From the NCBI GenBank assembly GCA_905182425.1, contig CAJJBP010000011.1, positions 104,223 through 168,222 of the forward strand: 64,000 nucleotides of DNA, read 5' to 3'. This DNA comes from an uncultured Planktomarina sp. Its GTDB lineage: Bacteria > Pseudomonadota > Alphaproteobacteria > Rhodobacterales > Rhodobacteraceae. A program made the translations under genes and the position numbers. The notes under the pieces were generated by a model. That model was not told the origin of the DNA, ran no database searches, and worked only from the letters and a program-made list of their open reading frames with translations. Of the stretch, positions 19,759-31,000 are shown piece after piece; position 1 is the stretch's first letter; each line of letters begins with the position of its first letter.

Positions 19759-20865
19759 TTACAGAACCATGTCGTCTCTATGGATCAACGATCCACGACT
19801 TGCATAACCCAAAATTTCTTCAATATCTTTTGTATGGCAACCAAGAATGCGAATTGCCTCAAAACTGTCAAAAGCAATTAAACCACACCCAAAGGTTGTC
19901 CCATCCTCGCTTAGAATACGCACCAACTCGCCCCTTGCAAAAATTCCATCAATCGAAAGAACTCCAGCTGGAAGCAAGCTTTTACCAGATAACAGAGCCT
20001 GTGTCGCACCCTCATCAACGGTAACAGTACCTTGCGGCTTTAATGAAGATATCCATCGTTTCCGAGCAGTTTTAGGGTCTTCCGAGGGTAAAAACCAAGT
20101 AACGGCAGATCCATTCTCTAATTTTTTCAGAGGGTTATTCAGTGAACCTAGTGTTATAGCCATCGCGCAACCAGCCCCCATCGCCATTTTAGCGGCCATT
20201 AACTTCGTGATCATGCCACCTTTTGACATTCCAGACGTTGCATCACTTGCCATCGCTTCAATTTCGGTTGTCACTTCTTTTATAACTTCAAATCTAGTTG
20301 CACTCGGATCAATTTTTGGATTTCCAGAATAGAATCCGTCAACATCTGACAGAAGTACCAAATAATCCGCCCCAGCTGTCACTGCTATTTGCGCCGCGAG
20401 GCGGTCGTTGTCACCATAGCGTATTTCGTCTGTCGCAACCGTGTCATTTTCGTTCACAATAGGTACAACTCCAAAGTTCAACAACTGCGCCAGCGTTGCA
20501 CGGGAATTCAAATAACGCCTCCTATCAGCGCTATCTTCTAAGGTGAGGAGCACCTGCCCTGTAGTCACACCATAAGGAGCTAAATGTTGTTCATAGGCTC
20601 GGGCCAGTTGGATTTGCCCAACCGCAGCCGCCGCCTGGCTTTGCTCAAGCGTCAAATCTGTGCCACCTAATCGTAAGACAGCACGCCCCAATGCGATGGA
20701 GCCTGATGATACAATAACAATGTCGGTACCCCTTGCGCGAAATTCAGCAACATCTTTCGCCAAAGACGCTAGCCACTCTTGTCGCAACAACCCTGTTTTA
20801 ACATCAACAAGGAGAGCGGATCCAATCTTTACGACAATACGCTTTGCCTGACTTATGGTCGCCAT
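19759..20865 (-). CDS. proB: Glutamate 5-kinase
   Basis: A 368-residue ProB with an N-terminal amino-acid-kinase domain ([49 protein letters not shown]) and a C-terminal PUA domain from about residue 275. It phosphorylates glutamate as the first step of proline synthesis and is normally feedback-inhibited by proline. The start at 20865 overlaps the end of obgE by 13 bases, giving the order obgE-proB-proA common in Rhodobacterales. All family motifs are intact. Confidence 0.97.
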   Translation of the reverse strand: MATISQAKRIVVKIGSALLVDVKTGLLRQEWLASLAKDVAEFRARGTDIVIVSSGSIALGRAVLRLGGTDLTLEQSQAAAAVGQIQLARAYEQHLAPYGVTTGQVLLTLEDSADRRRYLNSRATLAQLLNFGVVPIVNENDTVATDEIRYGDNDRLAAQIAVTAGADYLVLLSDVDGFYSGNPKIDPSATRFEVIKEVTTEIEAMASDATSGMSKGGMITKLMAAKMAMGAGCAMAITLGSLNNPLKKLENGSAVTWFLPSEDPKTARKRWISSLKPQGTVTVDEGATQALLSGKSLLPAGVLSIDGIFARGELVRILSEDGTTFGCGLIAFDSFEAIRILGCHTKDIEEILGYASRGSLIHRDDMVL

Positions 20866-21882
20866 GGTGCACCCGCCGGAGCCTCCGCTCGAACAACATG
20901 AACCTCTTCCATCAAAGAGCGCAAAACTTTTGAGGTTCCTTCGCCAGTGCCGCCAGACATGGCTAGAACCGGCATACCACCAGTTGCACCTCGTAGTGCA
21001 CTCAACGCAAATTCTAAATCGTCTTCGTTTAATTCATCAATTTTATTGAGAACTGTCACCCGAGGTTTATCAATTAAATTACCCCCATAGGCCTCCAACT
21101 CATTTATAACGGTGTTGAAGTTTTGGCCGATACTTTCAGACGTACCGTCAATGATGTGCAAAAGCACAGAACATCTTTCAATGTGGCCCAAAAAACGATC
21201 TCCCATACCCCTGCCCTTCATGCGCCCCCTCAATCAAACCTGGAATATCCGCAATCACAAATTGCTCATCATCAATTTGCGCAACACCCAGGCTCGGATA
21301 AAGCGTTGTAAACTCATAATCAGCAATCTTTGGTTTGGCATTGGTAGTCTCACCTAAGAATGTAGATTTTCCAGCATTTGGTAACCCCACAAGCCCAACC
21401 TCAGCAATCAATTTGAGGTTTAGCCAAAGTGTACGTTCCACACCCGCCAAGCCAGAGTTAGCGCGCCGAGGAGCCTGATTAGTAGAGCTTTTAAAGTACA
21501 AGTTCCCGAAACCCCCATTGCCGCCTTTTGCAATCACAGTTTTTTGACCTACTGCAATCATATCAACTAAAACAGTTTCACCGTCTTCATCCATAATTTG
21601 AGTGCCAACAGGAACCCTAAGAGTAATATCATCGCCTCCTCTGCCCGTCCTTTGCTGGCCCATACCATGTTTACCATTCTGAGCGAAGAAGTGTTGTTGA
21701 TATCTGAAGTCTATTAACGTGTTAAGCCCCTGAACAGCCTCGATTATAACATCACCGCCACGCCCACCATCACCTCCGTCCGGCCCCCCAAACTCTACGT
21801 ATTTCTCGCGTCTAAAGGAAACAGCCCCACCGCCGCCGCTACCAGAACGGATATACACTTTAGCTAAGTCTAAGAATTTCAT
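20853..21882 (-). pseudogene. obgE: GTPase Obg/CgtA, single-base frameshift
   Basis: Two frames combine into a 342-residue Obg. From ATG 21882 come the glycine-rich Obg fold ([16 protein letters not shown]) and the G domain with P-loop [13 protein letters not shown] and G3 [12 protein letters not shown]; then the frame runs into an unrelated tail. The second frame continues with [15 protein letters not shown] and contains the NKID specificity motif. One extra base in the G/C run at 21208-21216 separates them; the total length is a multiple of three plus one. Obg is a ribosome-assembly GTPase that is essential in most bacteria, so a true null is unlikely. AAAGGCG precedes the start. Confidence 0.94.
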
Positions 21883-22278
21883 TTTAACGCCTTTAACTCT
21901 TCTTGGTACAGCGGATAGAGTGTTAGAAGCATAGGCTCAAGTGTTCCACCTAATTAATAAACTTTAATCTCAGCTCATGTGATGCATAAGATCACTGTTG
22001 GAATAATTTTAAAAGAATAACCCAATATGCTTCATAATGACCAAGCTGGCTAAAACCTTAAAAAAAGTTTTATTCACATGATTTTCAAAAGCGGCAAAGA
22101 CTCTGCTATTTAACGCGCAGATCCTATTACAAAAAAGTAGGCACTGACCAGTAGCTAATATTGCTTTGATATCGACCCAGTTTTTTACAGCCACTCATAC
22201 CAACCGCAATTTTTAAGTTTCGCGGTGAGACCGCCTAGCACCAAAATATTTTAAAGTCTGCCAGGGTTTTGGGCTTAC
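21883..22278. other. Intergenic region upstream of obgE
   Basis: A 396-base AT-rich stretch with no convincing gene; a 61-codon minus-strand frame here has no family features. It should contain the obgE promoter. A short stem GCGGT/ACCGC at 22221-22233 might end transcription from the LysE gene, but it has no U-tract. Confidence 0.5.
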
Positions 22279-22881
22279 CTAATGAACGCCCCCAAAAAGT
22301 GCATAAAACACACTAGTAACAGTTAAAAGTGCTAAAATGATAAATACAATGCGTTCAGCACGCGTGCCTTGTATCGTGGCTGAGATCAACTGACCAGCGC
22401 CAGCCCAAAGGGGATGCAGAAACGTCTGGCATAACAACAAAACGAGTGCGACGTTAATTGTTGCAGTCATTGCATGTGTGCCAGGTTCAGTAAAATTTGT
22501 GAAAGCAGCAGTGATCATGCCCCAGGCCTTAGGATTAAGAGGATGGACTAGCAGCCCTGCCAAAAAACCAGGCGCAGGCCCATTTCCACGTCCTGGAGCG
22601 AGGCGCATATGTGCAACTTTCCAGGCAAGGTAAATAATGTAAGCAGCCGAAATAAACTTCATTATCAGGAAAACGTAAGGCCAGCTCTCTGCAATTTGCA
22701 TCAAACCAAAACCAAGCGGCCAAATTATTATCTGCTTTCCGACAACGACACCCGCAACAAACGGAAGTGCCCCACGCAATCCAAAACTCGCCCCGGTGGC
22801 TAAAAGAGCCATGTTAGCAGGACCTGGAGTGCCTACCTGAGAAATTGAGAATACAATTAAAGCAACAAATTCAATTTGCAT
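22279..22881 (-). CDS. LysE-family amino-acid exporter
   Basis: A 200-residue membrane protein with the LysE/RhtB layout: N-terminal GTPGPANMALLATGASFG (the GPxNxxL-type motif), a middle NPKAW segment (HPLNPKAWGMITAAF), and about six membrane segments. It exports amino acids or related metabolites. The start is set at ATG 22881 (MQIEFVALIV); a longer frame from 22911 lacks a ribosome site. Substrate cannot be predicted. Confidence 0.88.
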   Translation of the reverse strand: MQIEFVALIVFSISQVGTPGPANMALLATGASFGLRGALPFVAGVVVGKQIIIWPLGFGLMQIAESWPYVFLIMKFISAAYIIYLAWKVAHMRLAPGRGNGPAPGFLAGLLVHPLNPKAWGMITAAFTNFTEPGTHAMTATINVALVLLLCQTFLHPLWAGAGQLISATIQGTRAERIVFIILALLTVTSVFYALFGGVH

Positions 22882-23064
22882 TCGATTTCTCTGGAATACT
22901 TCCAGCACCATAAGCGCTCAAAGAGCGTGGGAGCACGCGTAAAAATGTTGGTTGGGATCGTATTTTGTCCATGAATAATATTTGCTCTAAAATTAATAAA
23001 CAGCAATTGGAAAGGGACCAGCTTCTAAACTGATCCCTAGATAATTCAAACCAAAAGGCCCATT

Positions 23065-23334
23065 TTATTCAGCAGCATCTGCCATGGGAATGACTGAGAT
23101 AAATTGACGTCGTTTAAGGCCCTTATGAAATTTAACATTACCTTCGACAACAGCGAAGATAGTATGATCTTTGCCCATACCCACTCCTTCACCCGGCCAA
23201 AACTTAGTCCCGCGTTGGCGAACAATGATGTTACCTGGGTTAACTTCCTGGCCACCGTACAATTTTACACCTAAACGGCGACCCGCTGAGTCCCGTCCGT
23301 TCCGGGATGAACCACCTGCTTTTTTATGTGCCAT
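23065..23334 (-). CDS. rpmA: 50S ribosomal protein L27
   Basis: An 89-residue L27, full length, with the family signature [15 protein letters not shown] at the N-terminus and [21 protein letters not shown] following. L27 reaches toward the peptidyl transferase centre and helps position tRNA ends. It lies six bases after rplU, the standard rplU-rpmA operon order. Confidence 0.98.
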   Translation of the reverse strand: MAHKKAGGSSRNGRDSAGRRLGVKLYGGQEVNPGNIIVRQRGTKFWPGEGVGMGKDHTIFAVVEGNVKFHKGLKRRQFISVIPMADAAE

Positions 23335-23340
23335 ATGTGA

Positions 23341-24111
23341 TTAATCCTTCTTAGCTGCTGGTTTTTTAGCGACTGAATTTTTGGCCACTGGTTTATTAGC
23401 TTTAGCCGTCTTTGCTGCTGCCTTAGCAGGTGCTGCCTTCGCTGCTGCCTTAGCAGGTGCTGCCTTCGCTGCTGCCTTAGCAGGTGCTGCCTTCGCTGCT
23501 GCCTTAGCAGGTGCTGCCTTAGCAGGTGCTGCCTTCGCTGCTGCCTTAGCAGGTGCTGCCTTTGCTGCTGCCTTAGCAGGTGCTGCCTTAGCTGCTGCTG
23601 CCTTAGCAGGTACTGCCTTCGCTGCTGCTTTAGCAGGTACTGCCTTCGCTGCTGCTTTAGCAGGTGCTGCCTTCGCTGCTACTTTAGCAGGTGCTGCCTT
23701 TACCGCTACCGACTTTTTATTGAACGCAGCCGCCTCAAGCGCGGCGATCGCAGCCTCAGAAACTGAACCAGTACCAATTGCAGCTTTAACGCCAGATTTT
23801 TCGGCACCTTTTTCAAGGATGTCTTTAATGCGTACCAAAGTCAGTTTTTGCCGGTGACCTTTAGTTCGCTTAGACGAGTGCTTCCGACGACGTTTTACAA
23901 AGTTTATAGTTTTTGGACCTTTAATCTGGTCAATTACTTCAGCTTGAACAGCGGCATCCACTATCATGGGGGCCCCTACTGTATTGCCAACCATCAAAAC
24001 GTCGTTAAATTGAATCATATCGCCAGAATCAGCGGCTATTCTTTCTACGCGAAGAACATCACCAGATTGAACTCGATATTGCTTGCCGCCGGTTTTCATT
24101 ACCGCAAACAT
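23341..24111 (-). CDS. rplU: 50S ribosomal protein L21 with long Ala/Lys/Pro tail
   Basis: A 256-residue protein. Residues 1 to about 103 are a normal L21 (MFAVMKTGGKQYRVQSGDVL; KRRRKHSSKRTKGHRQKLT), which binds 23S rRNA. A linker follows, then about 120 residues of near-perfect repeats of the nonamer KAAPAKAAA, ending in basic VAKKPAAKKD. The tail resembles histone H1-like or AlgP-like C-terminal regions and should be disordered and strongly basic. L21 in several alphaproteobacteria is extended, but this tail is about as long as the ribosomal domain. The repeat DNA makes length variation likely. Confidence 0.96.
   Translation of the reverse strand: MFAVMKTGGKQYRVQSGDVLRVERIAADSGDMIQFNDVLMVGNTVGAPMIVDAAVQAEVIDQIKGPKTINFVKRRRKHSSKRTKGHRQKLTLVRIKDILEKGAEKSGVKAAIGTGSVSEAAIAALEAAAFNKKSVAVKAAPAKVAAKAAPAKAAAKAVPAKAAAKAVPAKAAAAKAAPAKAAAKAAPAKAAAKAAPAKAAPAKAAAKAAPAKAAAKAAPAKAAAKAAPAKAAAKTAKANKPVAKNSVAKKPAAKKD
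23410..23700. repeat. Tandem 27-bp repeats coding the L21 tail
   Basis: Low-complexity tandem array inside rplU. The unit alternates GCTGCCTTAGCAGGT and GCTGCCTTCGCT on the plus strand, with a main period of 27 bases (nine codons) and shorter variant units. Adjacent units are nearly identical, which allows slippage and makes the assembled copy number uncertain. Confidence 0.9.
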
Positions 24112-24276
24112 TTGCGTTTCCTTTATTTAATCGCGCCCTTTGGTCCCCCGTAGAGTGTTTCGGCATATGCCACCTGAGACTGCGCGCCTCTGTCTGAGAC
24201 TATATTTCACTAGCAAAACGGCTCAAAAACCGATTTGGCGGGTTATCTCTCTCGAACCGGGTAGAGTCAAGCGGAA

Positions 24277-25101
24277 TTAAAGAGATTGACTAGGGTGCAA
24301 ATCCGCCATTTTTAACGCCATTTGCTCATATCTTTCGGCCATAAGCGTGAAATGAATTGCGTTCATCAGCGCGTAAACTTCTCGCATTTCTTTAGTACCC
24401 AATGCGTCACGATATTGCTCCACTTCCAAATCAGAGAACTTGCGGTATGTGTAAGCGTTGGAAACAATTATATTTTCCATCATAGCTGATTTAATTTCGG
24501 TATCTTGCAAGCTTAATATTTCCCTCAAGTCAGCTTCATCAAGCTGTCGCTGCATTAACCCGGCAGACATCGCTGCCATTAAAAATCGTACCTGCACTTC
24601 TCTATACGAACGAATACTACTTTCAATTGATCCAATGTCATTTGCCATATCGCGAAAATATTGAGGCTGAGGCGAGCCACGATTTTCCAGAGACACTGCT
24701 AACTTATGGCCTAACTCTCTCTTCTTTAAATCACCTGTAAAATGGCTTTCATTCTCAGCATCAACTAAGCGTTGACCCAGATTAGATGCGTAAAATGCTG
24801 AAACATGCATCAGCACATCATCCCGAAGCGCGCGTTCTAATATAGCAAGAGCGTCTTGTTCAATTTGCGTCGGCTCAAAAATCTCGTCTGCGAGCCGCGA
24901 CCAACTGAGGCCGAAATCCTCTGCGTCCAAACCTAACATAGCGGGCGCGTCCGCCGCAGACACCCGCATGGATCTCAAAGAAACATCAAATCCAGTCACC
25001 TCCATAAAGGCAATAGCTTTTGTTCGGTCTGCCGCCTGTAATGAAAATGAGGTCATAAAGAGCGCAAAAACTAATCCACACATTTGTCGAACAAACTTCA
25101 T
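24277..25101 (-). CDS. DUF2059 domain-containing periplasmic protein
   Basis: A 274-residue protein with a signal peptide (residues 1-23, ending SLQA). The rest is helix-rich; the C-terminal portion (about residues 170-260) has the DUF2059 pattern with the segment FSDLEVEQYRDALGTKEMR. Function unknown. It lies 165 bases upstream of rplU in the same direction, so it is probably not part of the ribosomal operon. Start at ATG 25101 gives a proper signal sequence. Confidence 0.85.
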   Translation of the reverse strand: MKFVRQMCGLVFALFMTSFSLQAADRTKAIAFMEVTGFDVSLRSMRVSAADAPAMLGLDAEDFGLSWSRLADEIFEPTQIEQDALAILERALRDDVLMHVSAFYASNLGQRLVDAENESHFTGDLKKRELGHKLAVSLENRGSPQPQYFRDMANDIGSIESSIRSYREVQVRFLMAAMSAGLMQRQLDEADLREILSLQDTEIKSAMMENIIVSNAYTYRKFSDLEVEQYRDALGTKEMREVYALMNAIHFTLMAERYEQMALKMADLHPSQSL

Positions 25102-25334
25102 ATCTGACTCCCTAACTGTCCATCCATAATTAGCGTTTACCTAAGGAATTTCAAATAATTGAAACTCTAGGCGTCGCGCACAAGCATTTAAGTAAAAAAT
25201 ACTATTAGGTACGGTTGGATCAACGCACTTGCATACAAGAGCCAGTAATAAGTATGCTTGTTGGCTTTTCAACTTCCACTGCGCATGTAACAAAGATTTT
25301 TAATATTAACGATATTCGTGCAGGAGATCGCAAT

Positions 25335-26531
25335 TTGAACCTAAAAGCAATAATAGTTGGCGGTGGAGTTGGAGGTTTAACAGCCGCTATCTGTTTGCGC
25401 CTGACGGGTTGGGATGTTCATGTTTACGAAAAAGCAACCAAAATATCAGAAACCGGAGCCGGTATTCAAATAAGCCCAAACGGTATTAAAATTTTAGATG
25501 AGATCGGCGTCTTACCTCTTTTAGAGGAAACCCTTTTTGAGCCAGATGCGATCGAAATCAGAAACGGTTTAAGCGGTCGACAACTAATCAATCTTCCTAT
25601 GGGCGGATACGCACAGGCTCGATGGAACGCGCGCTATGTACAAATCCACCGTGCCGACCTTGTGAACGGATTACGCAGTAGACTTATGCATTTAGCGCCG
25701 TCTTCAATAACTACAAATGCAGAGGTAATCTCAGTCATGCACAGTCCTTTGGGCGGCGTTGTAACGTTCACATCGCACCCAGAACAGCAAGCTAATTTGG
25801 TTATAGGTGCTGACGGTATTCGTTCAGTTGTACGGCAGAAAATATTAGGACAGGACAGGCCACAATTTACAGGAAACATGGCATGGCGAACTACAATTGA
25901 CATAGACAAACTAGGAGACCTCGTCCCACCTCCAACTGGCTGCATTTGGACAGGTAAAAAAAAACATGCTGTTACTACACGCATTCGTGCCGGTCAGATG
26001 GTCAATTTTGTTGGAATTGTTGAGCAGCCAACTTGGCAGGAAGAGGGCTGGCTCATCAAAGGCTGTAAAGAAGACGCGTTACTCGATTTTAAAGGTTGGG
26101 ACCCTCGGATAACAAATTTGATCGAGAACGCTGTGGAACTGAATCGCTGGGGTCTTTTTGAGCGCAATCCATTAGCTAAATGGCACGTTGGGCATATAGC
26201 ATTGCTTGGAGACGCCGCCCATGCAATGCTGCCCTCCATGGCACAGGGAGCGGTGCAATCAATTGAAGACGCCTGTGTACTTGCCTCCGTTTTAAAATCT
26301 TGCCCGAAAAACAAAATTTCTGATCAGTTAGGGAAGTATTTTAGAAAGCGTATTGCCCGAACGAGTAAGGTTCAACGTATTTCAAAAAGGAATTTGCGTT
26401 TATTTCACAAAGCTACTGCCTTGTCACAATTAACTTGGTATGGACCGATTTGGATTGCTGGGAAAACGATTCCAACAATCGTACAGGGTCGACTTGATTG
26501 GCTCTATGACGCTGAATTTCCGCTACTTTAG
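25335..26531 (+). CDS. FAD-dependent monooxygenase (salicylate/3-hydroxybenzoate hydroxylase-like)
   Basis: A 398-residue class A flavoprotein monooxygenase. The FAD motif IIVGGGVGGLTAA starts directly at the N-terminus, DGIRSVVR is the DG motif, and LLGDAAHAMLPSMAQGAVQS is the GD motif closing the flavin site. The start is placed at TTG 25335 because AGGAG lies eight bases upstream and the FAD motif follows at once; the open frame reaches back to 25215 but has no ribosome site there. The family hydroxylates aromatic acids with NAD(P)H. The substrate is not known and no aromatic-ring genes are adjacent. Confidence 0.87.
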   Translation: MNLKAIIVGGGVGGLTAAICLRLTGWDVHVYEKATKISETGAGIQISPNGIKILDEIGVLPLLEETLFEPDAIEIRNGLSGRQLINLPMGGYAQARWNARYVQIHRADLVNGLRSRLMHLAPSSITTNAEVISVMHSPLGGVVTFTSHPEQQANLVIGADGIRSVVRQKILGQDRPQFTGNMAWRTTIDIDKLGDLVPPPTGCIWTGKKKHAVTTRIRAGQMVNFVGIVEQPTWQEEGWLIKGCKEDALLDFKGWDPRITNLIENAVELNRWGLFERNPLAKWHVGHIALLGDAAHAMLPSMAQGAVQSIEDACVLASVLKSCPKNKISDQLGKYFRKRIARTSKVQRISKRNLRLFHKATALSQLTWYGPIWIAGKTIPTIVQGRLDWLYDAEFPLL

Positions 26532-26777
26532 AGCCTTTTACCCCAGCACGTAGAAAATTTTATGGTCCACAAGATATCTGGTTAAGTTTAAGCATTTTTT
26601 CATAATTCGATACTTAAAGTACGACAAAAGTTAAAAGTATTATTATCCGTCAAATGTGATCCAACCTAAGAACAAAATCGTATCGCCCACAATGAAACAA
26701 AATCTAGTTTACATCAGTCGTAATAGCTTTAGAGCAGTGAAAGACGCAAATATTTTAATTTATACGGTGGTGCAAAA

Positions 26778-28022
26778 GTGAAAAAATCTCTTAAGTTTAT
26801 TGGAATAGGACTGCGTGAACTTTTTTGGGTAGCAGTTGCCGGCGGAGTAATTTTTGGCGGCATAAGCGGCTTTCGATATCTGGGCGAAAACAGAGAAATA
26901 GTTGAATCTGTTGAGATTGAACGCCCTGTAACTTTAGTAGAAACATCACCTTTAATTCCTTTTGAAGGCCCCCTGCCTATTCGCGGTGAAGGATTTATTA
27001 AACCCTTTCGTATTGCAAACTTAGCAAGCCAAGTAAGTGGACAAATTATTAGTCTGCATCCAGCAATTACAGAACAGGGGCTTTTCAAAGAAGGAGACGT
27101 TCTTGTCCGCCTCGATGCTAGTACCGAGCTGGCAACCCTCACTCAAACTGTCGCAAACATTGAAGGTACTCAGGCACGGCTGGACTTAAATACAATTTTA
27201 TTGGAACGCACAGAGTCGTTACGCTCGAGCGGTACGACCAGTCAGGCGGCTTTAGATCAAGTTCGGAGTCAAAAAGCAGAGCTTTTGGCAAGTCTCAACA
27301 GCTTACTTGCAGTTCAAAAGTCAGCAGAAGCGGCCTTGCGTCGCACGACGGTGACCGCACCGTTTGACGGTACCGTTTTAAACAAAACTGTTGAAGTTGG
27401 TACGGTTGTGAATGGAGGACAAAAAATTGCTGAGATTTTTACTCAAGACAGAATGGAAATCGATGTCCCCGTTCGAGATGCTGATGCGGCTCTTATTCCA
27501 GGTCTTTTCAAAGGTACTTTCCCAGCCGCCATTGTTGAGGTGATTTTCGCAGGGCAAACTTTTAAGTGGGATGCACATGTTTCACGCGTTGCGCCGGATT
27601 TGGACGCGCGAACGCGGACCTTAACTTTAACGGTAGAACTTGATCAGATAATAGATGTAGAAGGGACAAACAGTACTGTATTGGCCTCTGGTGCACCGCC
27701 AGCTTTAATCAATTCATTCTCAAAGGTAGTAATCAAAGGAATGGAGCCCAAAAATACCTACCCCATTCCGTCTACGGCCCTTCGAGGAGGCAATAACCTG
27801 TGGTTGTTCAATAAAGAAGAAAACGCAGATGGCGGATTCTTGCAGCTCATTTCCGCACAATTGGTCCATGTGGACGGAGAAACTTCTTATGTTTCAATAG
27901 TTGATTTAGATAAAGATGCGCGCTTAATTTTAACTGCATTATCTACACCTCAAGACGGAATGCGCCTAGTGGATGTGAAAGATAGAGTTACAGCTTCAGC
28001 TACTCAAAAAGAGTTGGATTGA
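26778..28022 (+). CDS. RND efflux periplasmic adaptor subunit
   Basis: A 414-residue membrane-fusion protein. One N-terminal membrane segment (about residues 10-35) is followed by the split lipoyl-like domain, a coiled-coil hairpin around residues 110-190 and the return lipoyl strand RRTTVTAPFDGTVLNKTVEV, then a beta barrel. It links the inner-membrane RND pump to an outer-membrane channel. Translation appears to start at GTG 26778. The pump gene follows after six bases. No outer-membrane factor is adjacent. Confidence 0.93.
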   Translation: MKKSLKFIGIGLRELFWVAVAGGVIFGGISGFRYLGENREIVESVEIERPVTLVETSPLIPFEGPLPIRGEGFIKPFRIANLASQVSGQIISLHPAITEQGLFKEGDVLVRLDASTELATLTQTVANIEGTQARLDLNTILLERTESLRSSGTTSQAALDQVRSQKAELLASLNSLLAVQKSAEAALRRTTVTAPFDGTVLNKTVEVGTVVNGGQKIAEIFTQDRMEIDVPVRDADAALIPGLFKGTFPAAIVEVIFAGQTFKWDAHVSRVAPDLDARTRTLTLTVELDQIIDVEGTNSTVLASGAPPALINSFSKVVIKGMEPKNTYPIPSTALRGGNNLWLFNKEENADGGFLQLISAQLVHVDGETSYVSIVDLDKDARLILTALSTPQDGMRLVDVKDRVTASATQKELD

Positions 28023-28028
28023 TAGTCA

Positions 28029-31000
28029 ATGAATAGCATTATTAAATGGATGGCCGAACATCCTGTCGCAGCGAACCTGATAACAGTTTTTGTTATAGCG
28101 GTTGGAATATTGTCAGTAACCCAAATGCCCCAGAAGACATTTCCAGAGTTCTCTCTTGACGCTGTAAGTGTTTCTGTAAGCTATCCTGGTGCATCTCCTC
28201 TAGAGATTCAGGACAGTATTGTGAGGCCGATAGAGGATCAACTATCTGGAGTTGATGGAATAGACAGTGTGACTGCTACAATTAGCGAGGGGCGCGGTGG
28301 AGTTGTAGTATCTTTTTTGCGAGGAGAAAACATAGCGAAGAAGTTAGATGAAATCAAAACAGAAATAGATCGCATTCGAGTTTTCCCAGACGACGCCGAT
28401 GAACCATCTGTGGAACAAGCCAGTAACAATTCACGCGTCCTAGAGATTGCCCTTCATGGAGATGCATCAGAAGCCGTCTTAAAAGAAGAAGCACACAGGC
28501 TAAAAGAGGAACTGACTTCTTTGCCTGCAATTTCATTTGTGGAAATAGTAAACACCCGCGATTACGAAGTGTCGATTGAGTTGTCGCGGGACATGTTGCG
28601 CGCATACGGCATAACAATTTCCGAGGTAGCGCAAATCATAAGTCAAAGTTCACTTGAACTTCCTGGAGGGTCGATCAAAACAAACACTGTTGCAATTCCT
28701 ATTCGAACAACCGGTCGCAACTACACACAAAGTGATTTTGAAAACATTATAATCCGAACAAGTCCCGATGGTGGCCGCGTATATTTACGTGATATAGCAA
28801 AAGTAGTTGATGGATTTCAAGATACTGATTTATCAACCAATTTTAATGGTGACCCATCAGTTTCTATTAATGTATTCCGAGTGGGAGACGAGCAAGTTTT
28901 AACGATTGTAGAAGAGGCTATTGATCATCTTGATTTAAAATTTCGGCCAACCCTTGAAGACGGGATTGATGTAACCGTTTGGCAAAACGAGGCGACAAAC
29001 TTGCAAGATCGTATAGACCTTTTGGTAAACAATGCAGCTATAGGTCTGGTTCTAGTTGTTTTGTGTCTCGCATTATTTCTGGATATTCGCCTCGCGTTTT
29101 GGTCCGCATTTGGGATTGGTATATCTTTCACCGCAACCTTTATTATTATGTCTAGCATAGGCATGTCGATAAACATGATTTCCTTGTTTGGCTTTATTTT
29201 GGCAATCGGGATTGTAGTTGATAATGCCATTGTGGTTAGTGAAAATATCTACACCAATAGTGAAAAAGGGATGCCTGCGATGCAGGCAGCTGTGAAAGGC
29301 ACTCAAAGGATTGCAATACCGGTAGTTTTTTCTGCGCTTACTACAATAGTGGCGTTTTGGCCCCTGACGCAACTGCCAGGCGTCTTAGGTAAATTTCTAA
29401 CAGATATCCCAATTGTTGTTATGGTTGTTTTAAGCCTATCACTTGTGCAAGCCTTAATCATTTTACCTCGAAATCTTTCGAAACTTGATTTATCACCCAG
29501 CTATCGCCCTAATTTAGTTTTCAAAGCACTTAATCTTGTACGTTCTGTTGTTGACACAGGCTTACAATGGTTTGTACGTGTGCCTTTGGACGCCGTTTTA
29601 AGATTTACTACGAACGGTTTTGCAATTCTAATTCCAATTGCTTTTGCTATCGCATTGATGATGATGACCGTTGGCCTTCTAGCTTTTGGCTATGTAAAAT
29701 TTAACTTCTTCCCGTCAATAGACGGAGATTTTGTTACAGCCAGTATCGAAATGGACGATGGTACAACATTCGATATGACCCAGAAAGTCGCAGAAGACGT
29801 ACGTCTTGCGGCTTTAAAAGCCGGGTCATTAATTCAGAATGGTCTACCCAAATCGGCACCTTCCGTAATAGTTGGTATTAATGTTGTGGTTGGCCGTGGA
29901 GTAGCAGCTGGGGGTCCAGGTGGTGGAACGGCAGCAAATGGGGCAACTATAGCAAACGTAGTTGTACAAATTACAGATCCTACTCAACGTTCTTGGGCAT
30001 CATCAGAATTTGAGGCCGTCTGGCGCAATGCAATCGGACCGGTTGCGTCCGTGAAAACTCTTTCAGTATCAGCCGAGCTAATAGGTGCAGGTGCTGCAGT
30101 GGCTATTGAGATGTCCCTGCCAGACGGCGATGATATATCCCCCGTTGTTGCCGACCTACGCGAAAACTTACGGAAAATTCCGGGTTTGTTTTCGCTACAG
30201 GATGACAATTCCGCAGGCCGACTAGAATTCCGGTTAGCTTTAAGAGAAGAGGCACGCCTTTACGGAGTTACGCTTTCTGATCTTGCAAATCAGACACGTG
30301 CTGGGTTCTTTGGGTTAGAAGCTACAAGCGTACAACGTGGTGCAGACAATGTATCCGTTATAGTGCGATATCCAGCCAATGAGCGTGACAGCTTATCAGA
30401 CCTCTTGTCGACCTGGATAACGACACCAAGCGGAGATCAAATTCCACTTAGCACCGTAGCCAAAATAGAAGAGGGTCAAGCTCCAGCACAAATTTTGCGC
30501 AGAGATGGCCGACAGGTCACTACTTTGACAGCAGATTTGGACACTGCTATCTCCACAAGCTCCGAAGTAAAAGTTTTAATCGAGACTGATTTAATCCCGA
30601 AGCTGAAAGCAAAATACAATAATTTAATTTTGACATCTGGCGGCGAGCAGCGTGAGCAAGCTGATGCTCAGGCAGCACTTAGTCAGGCACTTGGCATAGC
30701 GTTGTTTATCATTTTTGCATTATTGGCCTTAGTATTTCGCTCCTATATTCAGCCAATCGTTGTAATGTCAGCAATCCCGCTTGGGCTCATAGGCGCCGTA
30801 TCAGGCCACTATATCATGGGAATTCCTCTGACTATTTTATCGATTTTCGGCATCATTGGCTTAGCAGGCGTAGTTATTAATAACTCTTTGGTGATGGTGG
30901 ACGTATATAATGAGCACATAGACAATAATATGGTGGTACGTGAAGCCGTGATTTTAGGCACAAAGCAACGCTTTCGGCCCATTCTTTTAACATCTCTTAC

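Noticed and set aside
22009..22194. A 61-codon minus-strand frame upstream of obgE
   Set aside because: No ribosome site or recognisable features; lies where the obgE promoter region is expected.
22221..22233. Short GC stem GCGGT/ACCGC downstream of the LysE gene as a terminator
   Set aside because: Only five base pairs and no U-tract; too weak to call.
23381..23857. Long Ala-rich plus-strand frame opposite rplU
   Set aside because: It is the antisense shadow of the L21 repeat tail; repeat DNA of this composition stays open on both strands.
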